Of a stretch of 64,000 bases of DNA, positions 54,521 through 63,947 are shown piece by piece. Within the stretch, counting starts at the first letter, position 1. Each line of letters opens with the position of its first letter. The stretch spans positions 1,240,001 through 1,304,000 of the forward strand of contig WARS01000981.1 in NCBI GenBank assembly GCA_008933995.1, written 5' to 3'. Below the pieces are notes generated by a model. The model made no database searches. It saw nothing but the letters and a program-made list of their open reading frames with translations, and had not been told where the DNA came from. The translations under genes were made by a program, and so were the position numbers. This stretch comes from Datnioides undecimradiatus (Eukaryota; Chordata; Actinopteri; Lobotiformes; Datnioididae).

Positions 54521-54704
54521 TTTAGACTGCAACTAATGATCATTTTCATTATAAAATTATGCAGGTGATTTTCTGGATCACTTGATTGATCATTTTGTCC
54601 ATAAAGGTGCAGAAAATAATGCAACTTGTTCCTGTTACAACACCCTTAAGCCAAAGGTGATATCTTCAAATAGCTTATTTTGCCCCACTCACACTCAAAA
54701 CCCA
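54521..54704 (+). mobile_element. MITE-like repeat (family C), 5' part, plus orientation
   Basis: TTTAGACTGCAACTAATGAT, CATTTTCATTAT, GATTGATCATTTTGTCCATA, GTGATATCTTCAAATAGCTT and ATTTTGCCCCAC follow the order of a common teleost element (TAGAGCTGCAACTAACGATTA ... GTGACGTCTTCAAATTGCTTGTTTTGTCC). Its 3' half is missing; the other end of the family is at 50.5 kb. Confidence 0.65.
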
Positions 54705-54758
54705 CATTGTTTATTACTGTAATCAATGTCCTGTCAATAATAATCCTCTGGGCTGTGT

Positions 54759-54931
54759 GCCGCAGTGCCCCTGGGCCAGGAACTGAACCCCAAATTGCTC
54801 CTGATGGCTGTCCCATGGGGGGCTGAATGACTTTGTTTCCTTAGTTTCCTTCCTTCATACACATTACTGTAAAGTGATTTGAGTGGTTGGAAGATTAGTA
54901 AGGCACTATATAGGCACAGCATATTTACCAT
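54759..54931 (+). mobile_element. SINE-like family B, 5'-truncated copy
   Basis: GGAACTGAACCCCAAATTGC, TCCTGATGGCTGTCCCATGG, ATTACTGTAAAGTGATTTGA and GCACTATATAGGCACAGCAT give the body and tail of the repeat also seen in opposite orientation at 1099-1812. The tRNA-like head is absent. Confidence 0.75.
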
Positions 54932-55347
54932 CAATATGAGGGGCTGAAACACCGATATGATATCACAGGAAAAGATATTGCAATATTCAGCTCATCAGTT
55001 TTTTGTGCAGCGCTTTTAAACTACATAAACAGGTTCTTTGTTGAATTGCATACTTTTCAGGACCATTGTCCTATATGTTTAGAGCTAATGGCACTACTTT
55101 ATCTTGTGTCTCTGGTGCAATTAATGTAGATTTGGTTCCAGTGTTTTCAGACTATTGCTCACACTCTGTAATATCATTTCCCCAAAGAACTTTTTGTTTG
55201 CTCGTACTTTAAAACACAATCATGTTTCATTCCTTTGCAGCTTTTATGACCTTTGTGGGAGCTCTGTATATTGCACTGTGCCTGTGTCTGGACCACCAAA
55301 GCAATGGTGAGGTATATCCATAACTAATCCTTGTGTTGGTAAACAGC

Positions 55348-55386
<39 letters not shown>

Positions 55387-55962
55387 CATGAGCATAGTGC
55401 CCTGCAGTATTGATATCTTGGCGCTAAAGGGGAGGTGGAGCAGAGAATCTTTTAAGCGCATAATCCCGAGCACTCCACCTCTCTCCCACCCATCTCCTCT
55501 TCTAATACCCAGACAGGACTGGAGCCCTCCTTAACTCGGCGAGACGCTGCAGCAAAGCTCCGACTGCGCTGCCCATGGGTCAATCTGTTTACTGCAATCA
55601 CACATCAAAATGAGTATTACTTCAACCATGCTGGAGGAAGAGGCACAGCGAGCCCCAAAGTGTTCAATAGTAAATAATAAATGCAACATTTTGCCAGAGA
55701 TACTGATGTGAAGACATAAAGTTATAAATGTAAAAATGAATTCATTAATCATTTGTCTTATTTTCATTTCTTTTGTTAAGGTTTTTCAGAATTTAGGAGG
55801 TCCAACACCACGTGATGACAAAACCTTCAGATTAAACAAAGTGACATTATGGTGAAACCAATATAATTGACTGTAACATTTAATTGTAATAAGCTGAGTT
55901 TTAATCATTTGTAAGATTAGTTCATAGTTCACAGTAAATTGGTTCATATTTCATATATTTAG
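54932..55962. other. Intronic stretch without recognised genes
   Basis: It contains the TG/CG alternating tract at 55349-55390. Nothing else was recognised. Confidence 0.5.
55349..55390. repeat. (TG)n-(CG)n alternating tract, 42 bp
   Basis: TG units run into CGCGCGCATG without breaking pyrimidine-purine alternation. It is a second Z-DNA candidate. Confidence 0.9.
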
Positions 55963-56740
55963 TAGGGGTGGGACTTTAACGCGTTAATTACGATTAATTA
56001 ATTACAAAAAAATGAACGCATTAAAAAAATTAACGCATTTAATCACAGTTTGCATTCCAAACAACTGTGCGGTACCGTCTAAATGCAAAGCATGTTGCAG
56101 CGAGCACAGAAACCACCAGAGCTGTTAGTGCTAGCAGTCCCGGTCCGAGTACGAACGAGAGCTGTCGGCAGCCCAAACTCGATCAAATGACTGGATTCAG
56201 GACCAAAGTTAGTAAGTGTTATAGCCTAATGTACAAAATCATTTGTGCTAAAGGTACTTGGAGTTTAAAGGAGATTTAAGCCTGTCAAATGACCATTTAT
56301 ATTTCTAGTTGTTTTACCAGACGAAGAAAGAAGTAGAAATTGCACTTTATGTTGAATTGTTTTTGTTTTGTTTTTGGTTTTTTTTAACCATTTAAAGTCA
56401 ATACTGTTCTGAAAAAGTACTTAAAGTACTTAAAATGGCACTTTAACTTTAGGTCTGTTCAGTTTTGGCCAGGGATATTTTCTATTTCTTTTTCTACCGT
56501 TTTGAATTGAAATGCAATTAAATGCATTTTTCCAGACATTAAAAGAGCTTGAGTTTACAATATTCATGTCTGTGTCTATTATTTGATTCAGTCGTCCACT
56601 AAAATCCATTTAAATTAAAAAATGTTGCTTTTTGGGGCAAATACTGTTATGCAATTAAAATGCAATTAATCGAGATTAATTCATTACAAAGCCTCTAATT
56701 AATTAGATTTTTTTTTTTTTTTTATCGCGTCTCACCCCTA
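55963..56740 (+). mobile_element. hAT-superfamily-derived element (778 bp) with perfect 8-bp TSD
   Basis: The left end TAGGGGTGGGAC and the reverse complement of the right end, TAGGGGTGAGAC, are 12-bp terminal inverted repeats with one mismatch. Both flanks are ATATTTAG (55955-55962 and 56741-56748), an exact 8-bp duplication as hAT transposition makes. Subterminal regions are rich in ATTAATTA-type sequence on both sides. The interior holds a BED-finger remnant and a non-coding 3' part with GAAATGCAATTAAATGCATT. The intact target duplication suggests relatively recent insertion, although the coding part is too short to encode an active transposase. Confidence 0.88.
56061..56279 (+). pseudogene. 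BED-type zinc-finger fragment of a hAT transposase
   Basis: The plus-strand reading gives TVRYRLNAKHVAASTETT, then SSPGPSTN and RQPKLDQM. Known: hAT/ZBED proteins end the BED finger with a pattern like L.YHL.AKH, followed by a Ser/Pro/Thr linker and a QPxLDxF motif. Here the first of the two expected histidines reads Arg. The cysteine half of the finger and the whole catalytic domain are missing. The assignment is by pattern, not by search. Confidence 0.55.
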
Positions 56741-56748
56741 ATATTTAG

Positions 56749-59424
56749 TCTTGATTCTTTTGGTGACATTAAACTCTGCAGGGGTTGGCTTTATTTCACA
56801 ATAGCTGAAAGACAACAGACACATAACAACAGTATCTATGTTATACCAGATGCAACCAGAAAGTTCAAAGACAGTGTCTATAACAAGCATGAACTATACC
56901 CGATTTAGATTTGGCTACCACAGAGGGAAGAAAACAACAACTATATTGGTGCAGCCAAAACCTCAGGCATTTTCCATGCACTGTGTGTATTGCTACGATG
57001 AAGCACCCTAGTGCAATCCTTTCACAGTTCAGGTCATCTGGACCAGATGTCCTCCATTAGATGCCTCAGAATGGTGAAGCGGAACTCAGCGTTAGCACCC
57101 TGACCTTGAAGGATGAATTCACTCTGCACAGCCTCACAGATGTCTTAAGGACTGCAGGTTCACAGAGAGGATTGCTGTTTGAGCTCTGGGTCGTAGCTGT
57201 ATGCCCCACCATCATTGCTGGTGGTGATCCTCTGCATGAAACCTGGGTTGATTGACAACGTCCTCGTTTGAGGTGCATTGTGGGAAATGCCACTTGCAAG
57301 TGATCACAAAACACATGTGACACAGATCCTAATTATCCAGTCCCCACTGATTAAATGACATAAGACCATTTACTGATTCACAAGTTACTGCACACACCTG
57401 CTGCATGTGCATTATCATGCCGTGCTCTACTCATTCACAACATGAGCAGTCCTATAATCTTTTGATTGCACCTCGTAGGTGGAACGGTTTATTTGAGGTT
57501 CAATTGCGAGCTTGAGCTGCATGAAATGACTAAAACATCAGCGTCAGCTTGGTTATTTGGGCAACAGCCATATCATAAGATTATTAACTTTGCAGAATTG
57601 GTACCAGGAAGCTTCAAATTGCTGGGGGTTAAGGCTATGAAAATCCATCTGCGCAAACCAACCTGCCCAGTGCTCATTTCAAAATTCCTGGATAGCGAAA
57701 AAATGAATGTTCACACAAGGGCACTTGTCCAATCAGCCACACTTCATTACAGTGGCTTTGTAATTTCCTGAACAGCATTCAAGGCGGAATTAAATCACTT
57801 CAAAGCAAGACAAGTGTGAGAGGGGAGACGGAGAGAGAGAGAGGAGAGGAAAAAAGATATCTTCCAGAAATTACTGACGATCAACCACCACTGTTCCACA
57901 GCTCAGCCGAGTCCTCACTCCGTAATCCGCTGGAGATATGAGATTATTCTCATCAACAATACAGAGAGCCTGTAAATGTAGGCCAAGCTCTTTCCCAGAG
58001 CATCTGCACAAGTTAATGTCATGAAGTACAACACCAGAAAACTATTCCCTGGTCTTTTCCCATTTAAATATGTTGATCAAACGTGTGATTTCAGCACTGA
58101 CAGGACCACAGTCTCCGGCTTGCTGCTTTATAGCTGCTGGAGAACTGAATATACAGTCTGATTTGGTAAACCCTGGATTCAACTTCCTTCGATTTGCTTT
58201 AACCTGCTTAACAATCGCTTAGTCATGCTACTTCACTTGACCTCAGTGACGGAAACTTTGTTCTATAATTGGCTTTCTAGACAATTAATGCTCTAGCAGA
58301 GGTCATCACTTTCAACATTCAGCGTTTTCTTCACATGAGAAAGGCTCAGTGACGAACTAAAGACAAACCAACATTAAACATATCGGCGTTCCACCTCAAT
58401 GTCATGTTTTCAAGCCCACAGATATTTGATAAAGGTGTCTGACAAGGGTCAATATTTAGAATTCTGATATGTATTCTACACCTTGACATTAGCTGGCAAG
58501 CATTATGGAGTGTATAGCAGCTAGAGAGCCAGATGTGAACCTCAGCAGCTGGTGGACAACACTCATTTTTCAGTATGGCAGATAATGGTTGTGTTGTCTG
58601 TAGACAGGCGTCCCAAACAATGTCGACTTTGCATTGAAAATGACGTCACTGACCGTGTGGGACCTCAGCCATGAGCATTCATCATGTTCATGACGGTCGT
58701 AATGTGATGGCTCTGACGGTGTCACGACAGTCTGTTGCGCGTACATTTCACGGATGTGAGTATTGAGTGTTGAACTTTGACGTCTGACAGCAAAGCTTTG
58801 TGCAATGATGGTTCCATTCAGAACGAGCTGAGAGCCTCAAGATGGCACATTCTTACATTTATCAAGGTAACATGTCTATCAAGGCAATGTAAAGCTCCTC
58901 CATGCTTTGACTAGAGCTTCATCCCTGAAACATTTCACCTGAATTCCAAATTTTTTCATCAGGCAGTTAGGAAGAAAGGGCTAAATGTTAACATGATGTG
59001 ACTCTAAGGCCAGCGTGGCCTGCGCAGGCAGATAAGTGTCTCACGAGGGTGTCCGCTCACCTTGGCCACTGAGGGGACATTCATTAAGTCTCAGGAGGCA
59101 GCATGTCTCTTTTGAAGTCCATTTGAGTGGGAAATTAATGTGACATACATGACAACAACGAGTTTGACACAAAGCGGGGTTCAGCCTCCCCCTGCTCAGA
59201 GTTCAATGTCATCTGAGCAGAATATACATGCTTTATGTCATTTGTAAAGAATACTTTCATTATGCTTGGTACATGACTGCTGTCCTGACATTCTCTGGAG
59301 AGATTGAACTACCTGAACCTGGAACGCTGAGAGACAGGCCAGTTTAAGCCTCAGTCACGAGTCTTTTCATATTTTCCCTTTCTGTTATACTTTGAAATGT
59401 TTCATTGTACAAAGATACACTTCT
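56749..59424. other. Intronic stretch without recognised genes
   Basis: A GA-rich tract lies at 57817-57856. The ORF 57466-57771 has no recognisable domain. Confidence 0.5.
57817..57856. repeat. GA-rich low-complexity tract
   Basis: Imperfect GA repeats, ending in AGGAGAGGAAAAAAG. Confidence 0.8.
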
Positions 59425-59806
59425 GGGGCCATACAGTGGCTTGGTGGTTAGCACCTCACCTAACAGCAAAAAGGTCTCAGGTTCAATTCTCAGGTTTGAC
59501 TCCTGACCGGGCCCTTTCTGTGTTGAGTTCTCTCCACGTCTACGTGGTTCCCTCTGGGTACTCCAGCTTCCTCCCACCACCACCCAAAAACCATGCATTA
59601 TAGGTGAACTGGGAACTCTAGATTGACCTTAGGAGTGTGAATGAGTTTGTCTCTCTCTTTGTCGGCCCAGCAACAGACTGGCGACCTCTCCTGGGTGTAC
59701 CCCACCTCATGCCCTATGACTGCTGGGATAGGTCCCAGGAACCCTGCGACCCCAAAAGGGTTAAAGCGGTTACAGAAAATTGATCGCCTTAGATGGATGG
59801 ATGGAT
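59425..59806 (+). mobile_element. tRNA-derived SINE-like repeat (family A), copy 2
   Basis: It has an A box, TGGCTTGGTGGTTAGCA (59437-59453), identical to copy 1, and a good B box, GGTTCAATTCT (59480-59490). The body reads GACTGGCGACCTCTCCTGGG, ATGACTGCTGGGATAGG and AAAGCGGTTACAGAAAATTG, with a GGATGGATGGAT tail. No clear target duplication was found. It is about 80 bp longer than copy 1, mostly in the middle. Confidence 0.8.
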
Positions 59807-62628
59807 ATATAGCGGTAGTATTGGTTTTTCTTTGCTGCAGTTTGGTTGCACTCACTGCAGGTTTTAGCGGCGGATCAACAGGGGAGTTGGAGTTCAGATC
59901 ACATTGAGATAAGCTGATAATTAGTTATTTGTACATCATCTGCACACATCAGGCCATGGCGCTGAAAACAACGCACACACAAAGGAGAACGGTGGTTCCG
60001 ACTTTGTTTAATTTAAAATGTGATACCGCCCCCAGTTTTGGCGGCTGTCAAAAAGGGCAACGGGGAGCTTGTTAGCACAGAGCACGGCAGGGGTGGTGAG
60101 TCCCACATCTATAGCATCATTTGTGCCAGAGGAATGCAATACATCCCAATTTCTCAGGGGCTATAAAGGTAATACAAATTGGCTCAGATAGGTGATGGAG
60201 GGTGGCCTACCTGCATTGCGTATGCTACTGCTAATACTTTGCTCTCATTTCCCATGTGCTTCAAATGCACTGTTGCATTTTCATGCTCTGTCCCTTTTCT
60301 TGGTGATTTGTAACCCCCCACACCTGCGTGAAAAACTTGAGTAATCACAGTTTTGTGTTTTAACTGGCTATATAAATACAGCAGACGTATAGGTCATTGA
60401 AGCAGAAACCCAGGATGTCAGTAAGACTGCGTAACAGAGTGGAAAGGAGTCAGCAGAGAATGTTGAAGAAAAGCTTATTAGAAGCTGTCCTGGGCAGGAG
60501 TTGAAAAGAACCCAGTCTTTACTGGCTGGCAGGCGGCCTGATCACACGGGTCCTGGATAGTCCGCTGTCCCACTTACAGGACCGGCTTCAGCGTGTCCCA
60601 GGGGTGTGTGGAGTGATGCAGAAAATAAAACAGAACACAAATCTTTGAAGGAAACTTCTTTTGAACAAACGATTAAATTCTCAACCTTTTAGTGCTGCTA
60701 AAAATGACAGAATGGTTCTAGCTTAAACAATTTCCCGCTCTCGCGTGGCAGACAAAAATGATGTATTATTGACATAAAAACTCGACACACCCCTCAAATA
60801 ATGACACAGGTCTCATGATTGCATCTCACTCAACAACTGCAGTTGTTATCCTTTGTCCACATCCCTTCCATGAGTGAAACTTAAAGAGGCGTGAGCTGCG
60901 GAAAACTGAATTTATTTTTAAGCAGCCACTACAGACAGCTGGACAGTATTACAAGTTGCACATCCAACCTCATAACAGCGTACGCTTTAGATTCAAATGC
61001 CTTTTCAAGCCATGTGACCGTACGAGTGGGCACTCACCAACAAGATGAAAGCAAAGCACGGCTACAGAATGTGTGAATCAATTTCAGACTGAAACAGCCA
61101 TTACTGCTCAGCCTGGAGGATTGACGCACATCATGGCAAGTTCAGACTTGCCAGTCCCATTGACCCGCACCGGGGCTGAACGGTGGAGTAATAATGGCAC
61201 TGCATGCCAATTTGGAGAGGGATAGGAGCAAAATTGCAATGTCTCTTCCAGCGACAATACAAGCTCTATTGTGCCGGCCCGCTTTCGTATAGTAATATGC
61301 AATTGATCAGAAAGAATAATGATCTCTGACAGTCTTACATACGGCAGAAACATGGGATTGTTACCGACGTGCTCCCTGAGGGCGAGCACTTAGAGCCAGT
61401 GCTCCGTCTGTGCTCCTGAAGGAGGTCAGCAGTCAGGGCTGGAAGTCATGACAGCACACTCAACCAGAACAGTCAAGTACTTCGAAGAGCTTTCTGCTAC
61501 AGTTCCTCCTGTTCCTACCATCTGACAAGTTCTATGTATTACCATTTAATAATGAATATGAAAAGTCCTGGTTAAGATTAGTAAATGGCCAAAACCCCAT
61601 CACTGCTTCAGCCTACTGCCTCCTCTGCCACTTCAAAGAACACGTGAATTTGTTAGAACAGATCAGTGAACGCTTTTTCAACTCACCCCAGAGCTTTTTC
61701 AACTCATCCCAGCAGGCCCTTAAACATGTTTCAGGCCGAAAACCTTTGCAATACATTGCATTCATAAAACATTTATCAACTGAATTGGTCCCCTGCCAAC
61801 CTGACACAGGTAATTATCACTGGTAGCACGCTGTTGGACGGGGAGTCTTAAACTTATTACGCGCAAAAGAACCCAGATCAGTGCCCGACCAACCCCCGTC
61901 TGATTCAGTTTGTCTTGCTTGTTCTGTTTTTGGAATCCTGAGCAGTCGCCTCTGTCTCATTTCCTCACTGAGCGAGCTCCCGGCAGATGAAGCAGCCGAG
62001 CTGAGCTCCTCCTCGCCTTACTGATGACCTGCTGGAACCCGAAGGACCCCTGGGGATCCCTGGATAGCAGTTTATGGATCAGTGCAAGGAATCAGAAGGT
62101 TTTGTTGCGTTATCAAGAGAATTCGGTCAGAATGGATATCAGACAGAACCTCGTTTGCAGTGAGGGGATGGTGTAAGGGACTGTTAAACTGCCACAGATT
62201 ACTTATGGAACAATGATGTACAGGGTGGACGTCCCGCCGTAATGCCATGTATACTTAGAAACAATTATAAGCATCGTGCAGGTCAGCTTTCGGGATACAA
62301 AAGCTATTGGGGAAATATGATTTCATCAGAGTTTATGCACGCTCATCGGTTTGGCTCATTTGCTCATTTCTGAATTCACTTGCAAGCAAAAACATTCAGT
62401 TTCAACTGAATGGCGGCTATTCACTTAAAGAGACAATACAACAGAACACTAGAACTTAGTAAACCGACGTGTAACTTGGGTGTTTTTGCATGTTTGACCA
62501 GATTTTAGTCTGATCTTGAGTGAAAACACTGTGAAGTGCTGTAAAGCCCAGAGAAAAGGTCGATCATGTTGTGAAGACAGCCTGGTAAAGACTTCCCTGT
62601 CACTAACTTTAAACTCATCCCTACAGTT

Positions 62629-62647
62629 CCATCCATCCATCCATCCA
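62629..62647. repeat. (CCAT)n short tandem repeat
   Basis: About 4.5 CCAT units. Confidence 0.85.
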
Positions 62648-63024
62648 CACAGTAACACCCCAACCATCAGCTGTTAACACTGCTCCCATGCCCTCCACCT
62701 CCCACGCGCATCACACCTTGCCTGCTCCAGCATCAAAGAAAATCCCTTCCTTTGGCCACGGTGATTATTGCTCATGTTACTCTGGACATTCCCGACAGCA
62801 CTTGAAAGCAACATAAATCCTTCTATGTCCAGTAAGCCTCTGAAGGCGCAGAGGAGGGGAAAGGTCACCGCAGACAATCTCCTATCTTGAGGAATTGCTG
62901 GTCAATCCACTGGCACGGCCGCGGCGCCCACTGAGTGCGTGAGCGCGCGTGTTTTCTTTTTCCACCTGCAACATCCTCATCAGACACTTGACGACTGTTT
63001 CCGCTCTCCCTCTTCTCCACAGGA

Positions 63025-63038
63025 CCCCCCCCCCCCCC
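63025..63038 (-). repeat. C14 on plus (G14 on the transcribed-sense strand)
   Basis: It lies about 310 bases downstream of the IgLON donor. In the pre-mRNA it is a G14 run, a possible intronic G-quadruplex or splice-enhancing G run. Confidence 0.85.
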
Positions 63039-63346
63039 AACCTTTAGTTCTGCACCGGCACACAACAATTAAACGCACTAAGTCTCTTGTTAACAGCTGC
63101 TACAGATTAGCAGAGTATCGCTTCTGGATTGAGTGTTTTCCAGAGACTAATCCTCTGAAATCCCCCTTTTTTTCAACGGCGGGAACATGATAAAACAGAC
63201 AACACTTCAGTCATGTTTCTGTCTCTCCACACGCTAAATACTTCAATTACGAGAGGCTGCGGGCTGCGCTCAACTTTGGGGATAGGATGGAGGCGCAGCG
63301 AGCCGCGGGAGGAGGAGGAGCAGGATCTAAAAAAAGAAATGTGTTG

Positions 63347-63352
63347 ACTCAC
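63347..63352 (-). other. Splice donor of the IgLON first coding exon
   Basis: The minus strand reads CTCAG then GTGAGT, a full match to the vertebrate donor consensus. It falls at a TVRQGE...LR position where IgLON genes are interrupted, after two bases of an Arg codon. Continuing past it in frame gives an immediate TGA at 63351-63349, so splicing is required. Confidence 0.85.
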
Positions 63353-63525
63353 CTGAGGAAGACGGTCTCTCCTTGTCGGACGGTGATATTGTCCATCACT
63401 TTGTTGTCGGATTGAGAATCCCCTTGGCTGCGGACTGGCAACCCTGCAGGCACAAGAAGCAAAATCCTCAGAGAGAGAAGAACTGTGCATTTGGACAAAG
63501 CGACAAAGTATCCCCGGAGAGACAT
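63353..63525 (-). CDS. opcml: First coding exon of an OPCML/neurotrimin-type IgLON cell-adhesion gene (5' partial CDS)
   Basis: Seen: the minus strand opens with ATG at 63525 (A at -3) and encodes 57 full codons plus two bases of an Arg codon, then reads into GTGAGT. The peptide starts MSLRGYFVALSKC, continues into a leucine-rich hydrophobic stretch (about residues 14-30, a signal peptide), then GLPVRS and MDNITVRQGETVFLR. Known: OPCML and NTM begin with a 13-residue segment of the same spacing ending in KC, a similar hydrophobic core, a PVRS motif and a MDN(V/I)TVRQGE start of Ig domain 1. The family comprises three-Ig-domain, GPI-anchored neuronal adhesion proteins. NIT is an N-glycosylation sequon, and the first Ig cysteine would fall in the next exon. 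Inferred: this is a true first coding exon, and the remaining exons lie left of the window. LSAMP and NEGR1 fit less well. OPCML and NTM are near-identical here in mammals, so the symbol is a best guess and ntm is the main alternative. IgLON membership is secure. Confidence 0.85.
63444..63470 (-). other. Candidate splice acceptor embedded in the signal-peptide codons
   Basis: Within the coding exon the minus strand reads a pyrimidine-rich stretch, TTGCTTCTTGTGCCTGCAG, followed by GG. This is a good acceptor sequence with the AG at 63445-63444. A CTGAG a little upstream could act as a branch point. Use of this site would start an exon at 63443 and keep the GLPVRS...LR peptide in frame after a G-split glycine codon. 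Mammalian OPCML, NTM and LSAMP isoforms differ in their N-termini exactly up to this glycine. That makes an alternative upstream first exon plausible, though none is visible in the window. Confidence 0.5.
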
Positions 63526-63615
63526 CGTCTTCAGCCTTAGGAGGTGGAGGAATAAAAATCCCACAGCGAGACAGCGAGTCGCTTTTCGTCCCGTTAACGG
63601 TCCTTTGGAGATTAT

Positions 63616-63630
63616 TTACCCCCAGTTCAT
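63616..63630 (-). other. Upstream ORF 1 (4 codons) in the putative IgLON 5' UTR
   Basis: An ATG at 63630 is followed by three codons and TAA at 63618-63616, about 90 bases before the main start. The peptide would be MNWG. It could influence translation only if the transcript includes it. Confidence 0.35.
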
Positions 63631-63734
63631 TAGTCTTAATCCAAATCTTCTGGCCAGGTAGCTGCGGTGCGCAGGGGAGGAGAGACACCCGACCCTATAT
63701 GACTGCGCTGCCAAATATCCACACTTAGTTTTTT

Positions 63735-63770
63735 TCAAAAAGCAAAGAAAACAATAATAATAATAATCAT
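63735..63770 (-). other. Upstream ORF 2 (11 codons) starting in the triplet repeat
   Basis: An ATG at 63770 is followed by isoleucine codons from the ATT repeat, then VFFAF and TGA. Its length would vary with the number of repeat units. Confidence 0.3.
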
Positions 63771-63788
63771 AACAATAGTAATAATAAT
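63753..63788. repeat. (AAT)n imperfect triplet repeat in the putative 5' UTR
   Basis: AATAATAATAATAATCATAA and further ATA units. On the sense strand it reads ATT and overlaps upstream ORF 2. Confidence 0.85.
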
Positions 63789-63908
63789 CCCTCCGCTCCG
63801 GCTGCTGCTGGTGTCCCTGCGTCTTTACCAAGTTTCTAATCAGGACAAGTCCAACACAACAAGCGGACAAATCCTCCAGTCCTCCCGTTTTAGCTGTGAT
63901 TCCGCAGC

Positions 63909-63947
63909 CTAGGCAGCAGGCGAGCGCCGACAACACGCGAGAGTCAT
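63909..63947 (-). other. Upstream ORF 3 (12 codons)
   Basis: An ATG at 63947 opens MTLACCRRSPAA and closes with TAG at 63911-63909. It lies far upstream and may be outside the transcript. Confidence 0.25.

Larger units (their letters stand above)
59807..63346. other. Start-proximal part of the IgLON first intron
   Basis: It has a CCAT tetranucleotide run at 62629-62647, a small CpG-dense patch near 62915-62955, and C14 at 63025-63038. No exon was recognised; ORFs overlapping 63173-63346 are out of frame with the IgLON exon. Confidence 0.5.
1..63352 (-). other. Partial first intron of the IgLON gene (inferred)
   Basis: The only exon seen lies to the right and is transcribed leftward, so everything left of its donor should be intron unless an unrecognised gene intervenes. 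No IgLON Ig-domain motif (AWLNRS, YTCSVQT, NYTCVA) appears in the listed translations, so the next exon is beyond position 1. IgLON first introns are known to be exceptionally long. The sequence looks non-coding throughout: there is no coherent long ORF, homopolymers and microsatellites are common, and there are many dead transposons. Confidence 0.7.

Noticed and set aside
59344..59907. ORFs on both strands around 59.3-59.9 kb
   Set aside because: They are translations of SINE-like family A copy 2.
63173..63688. 171-codon minus-strand ORF overlapping the IgLON exon
   Set aside because: It is in a different frame from the MSLRGY...VRQGE reading, runs through the donor and 5' UTR, and resembles no protein family I know.
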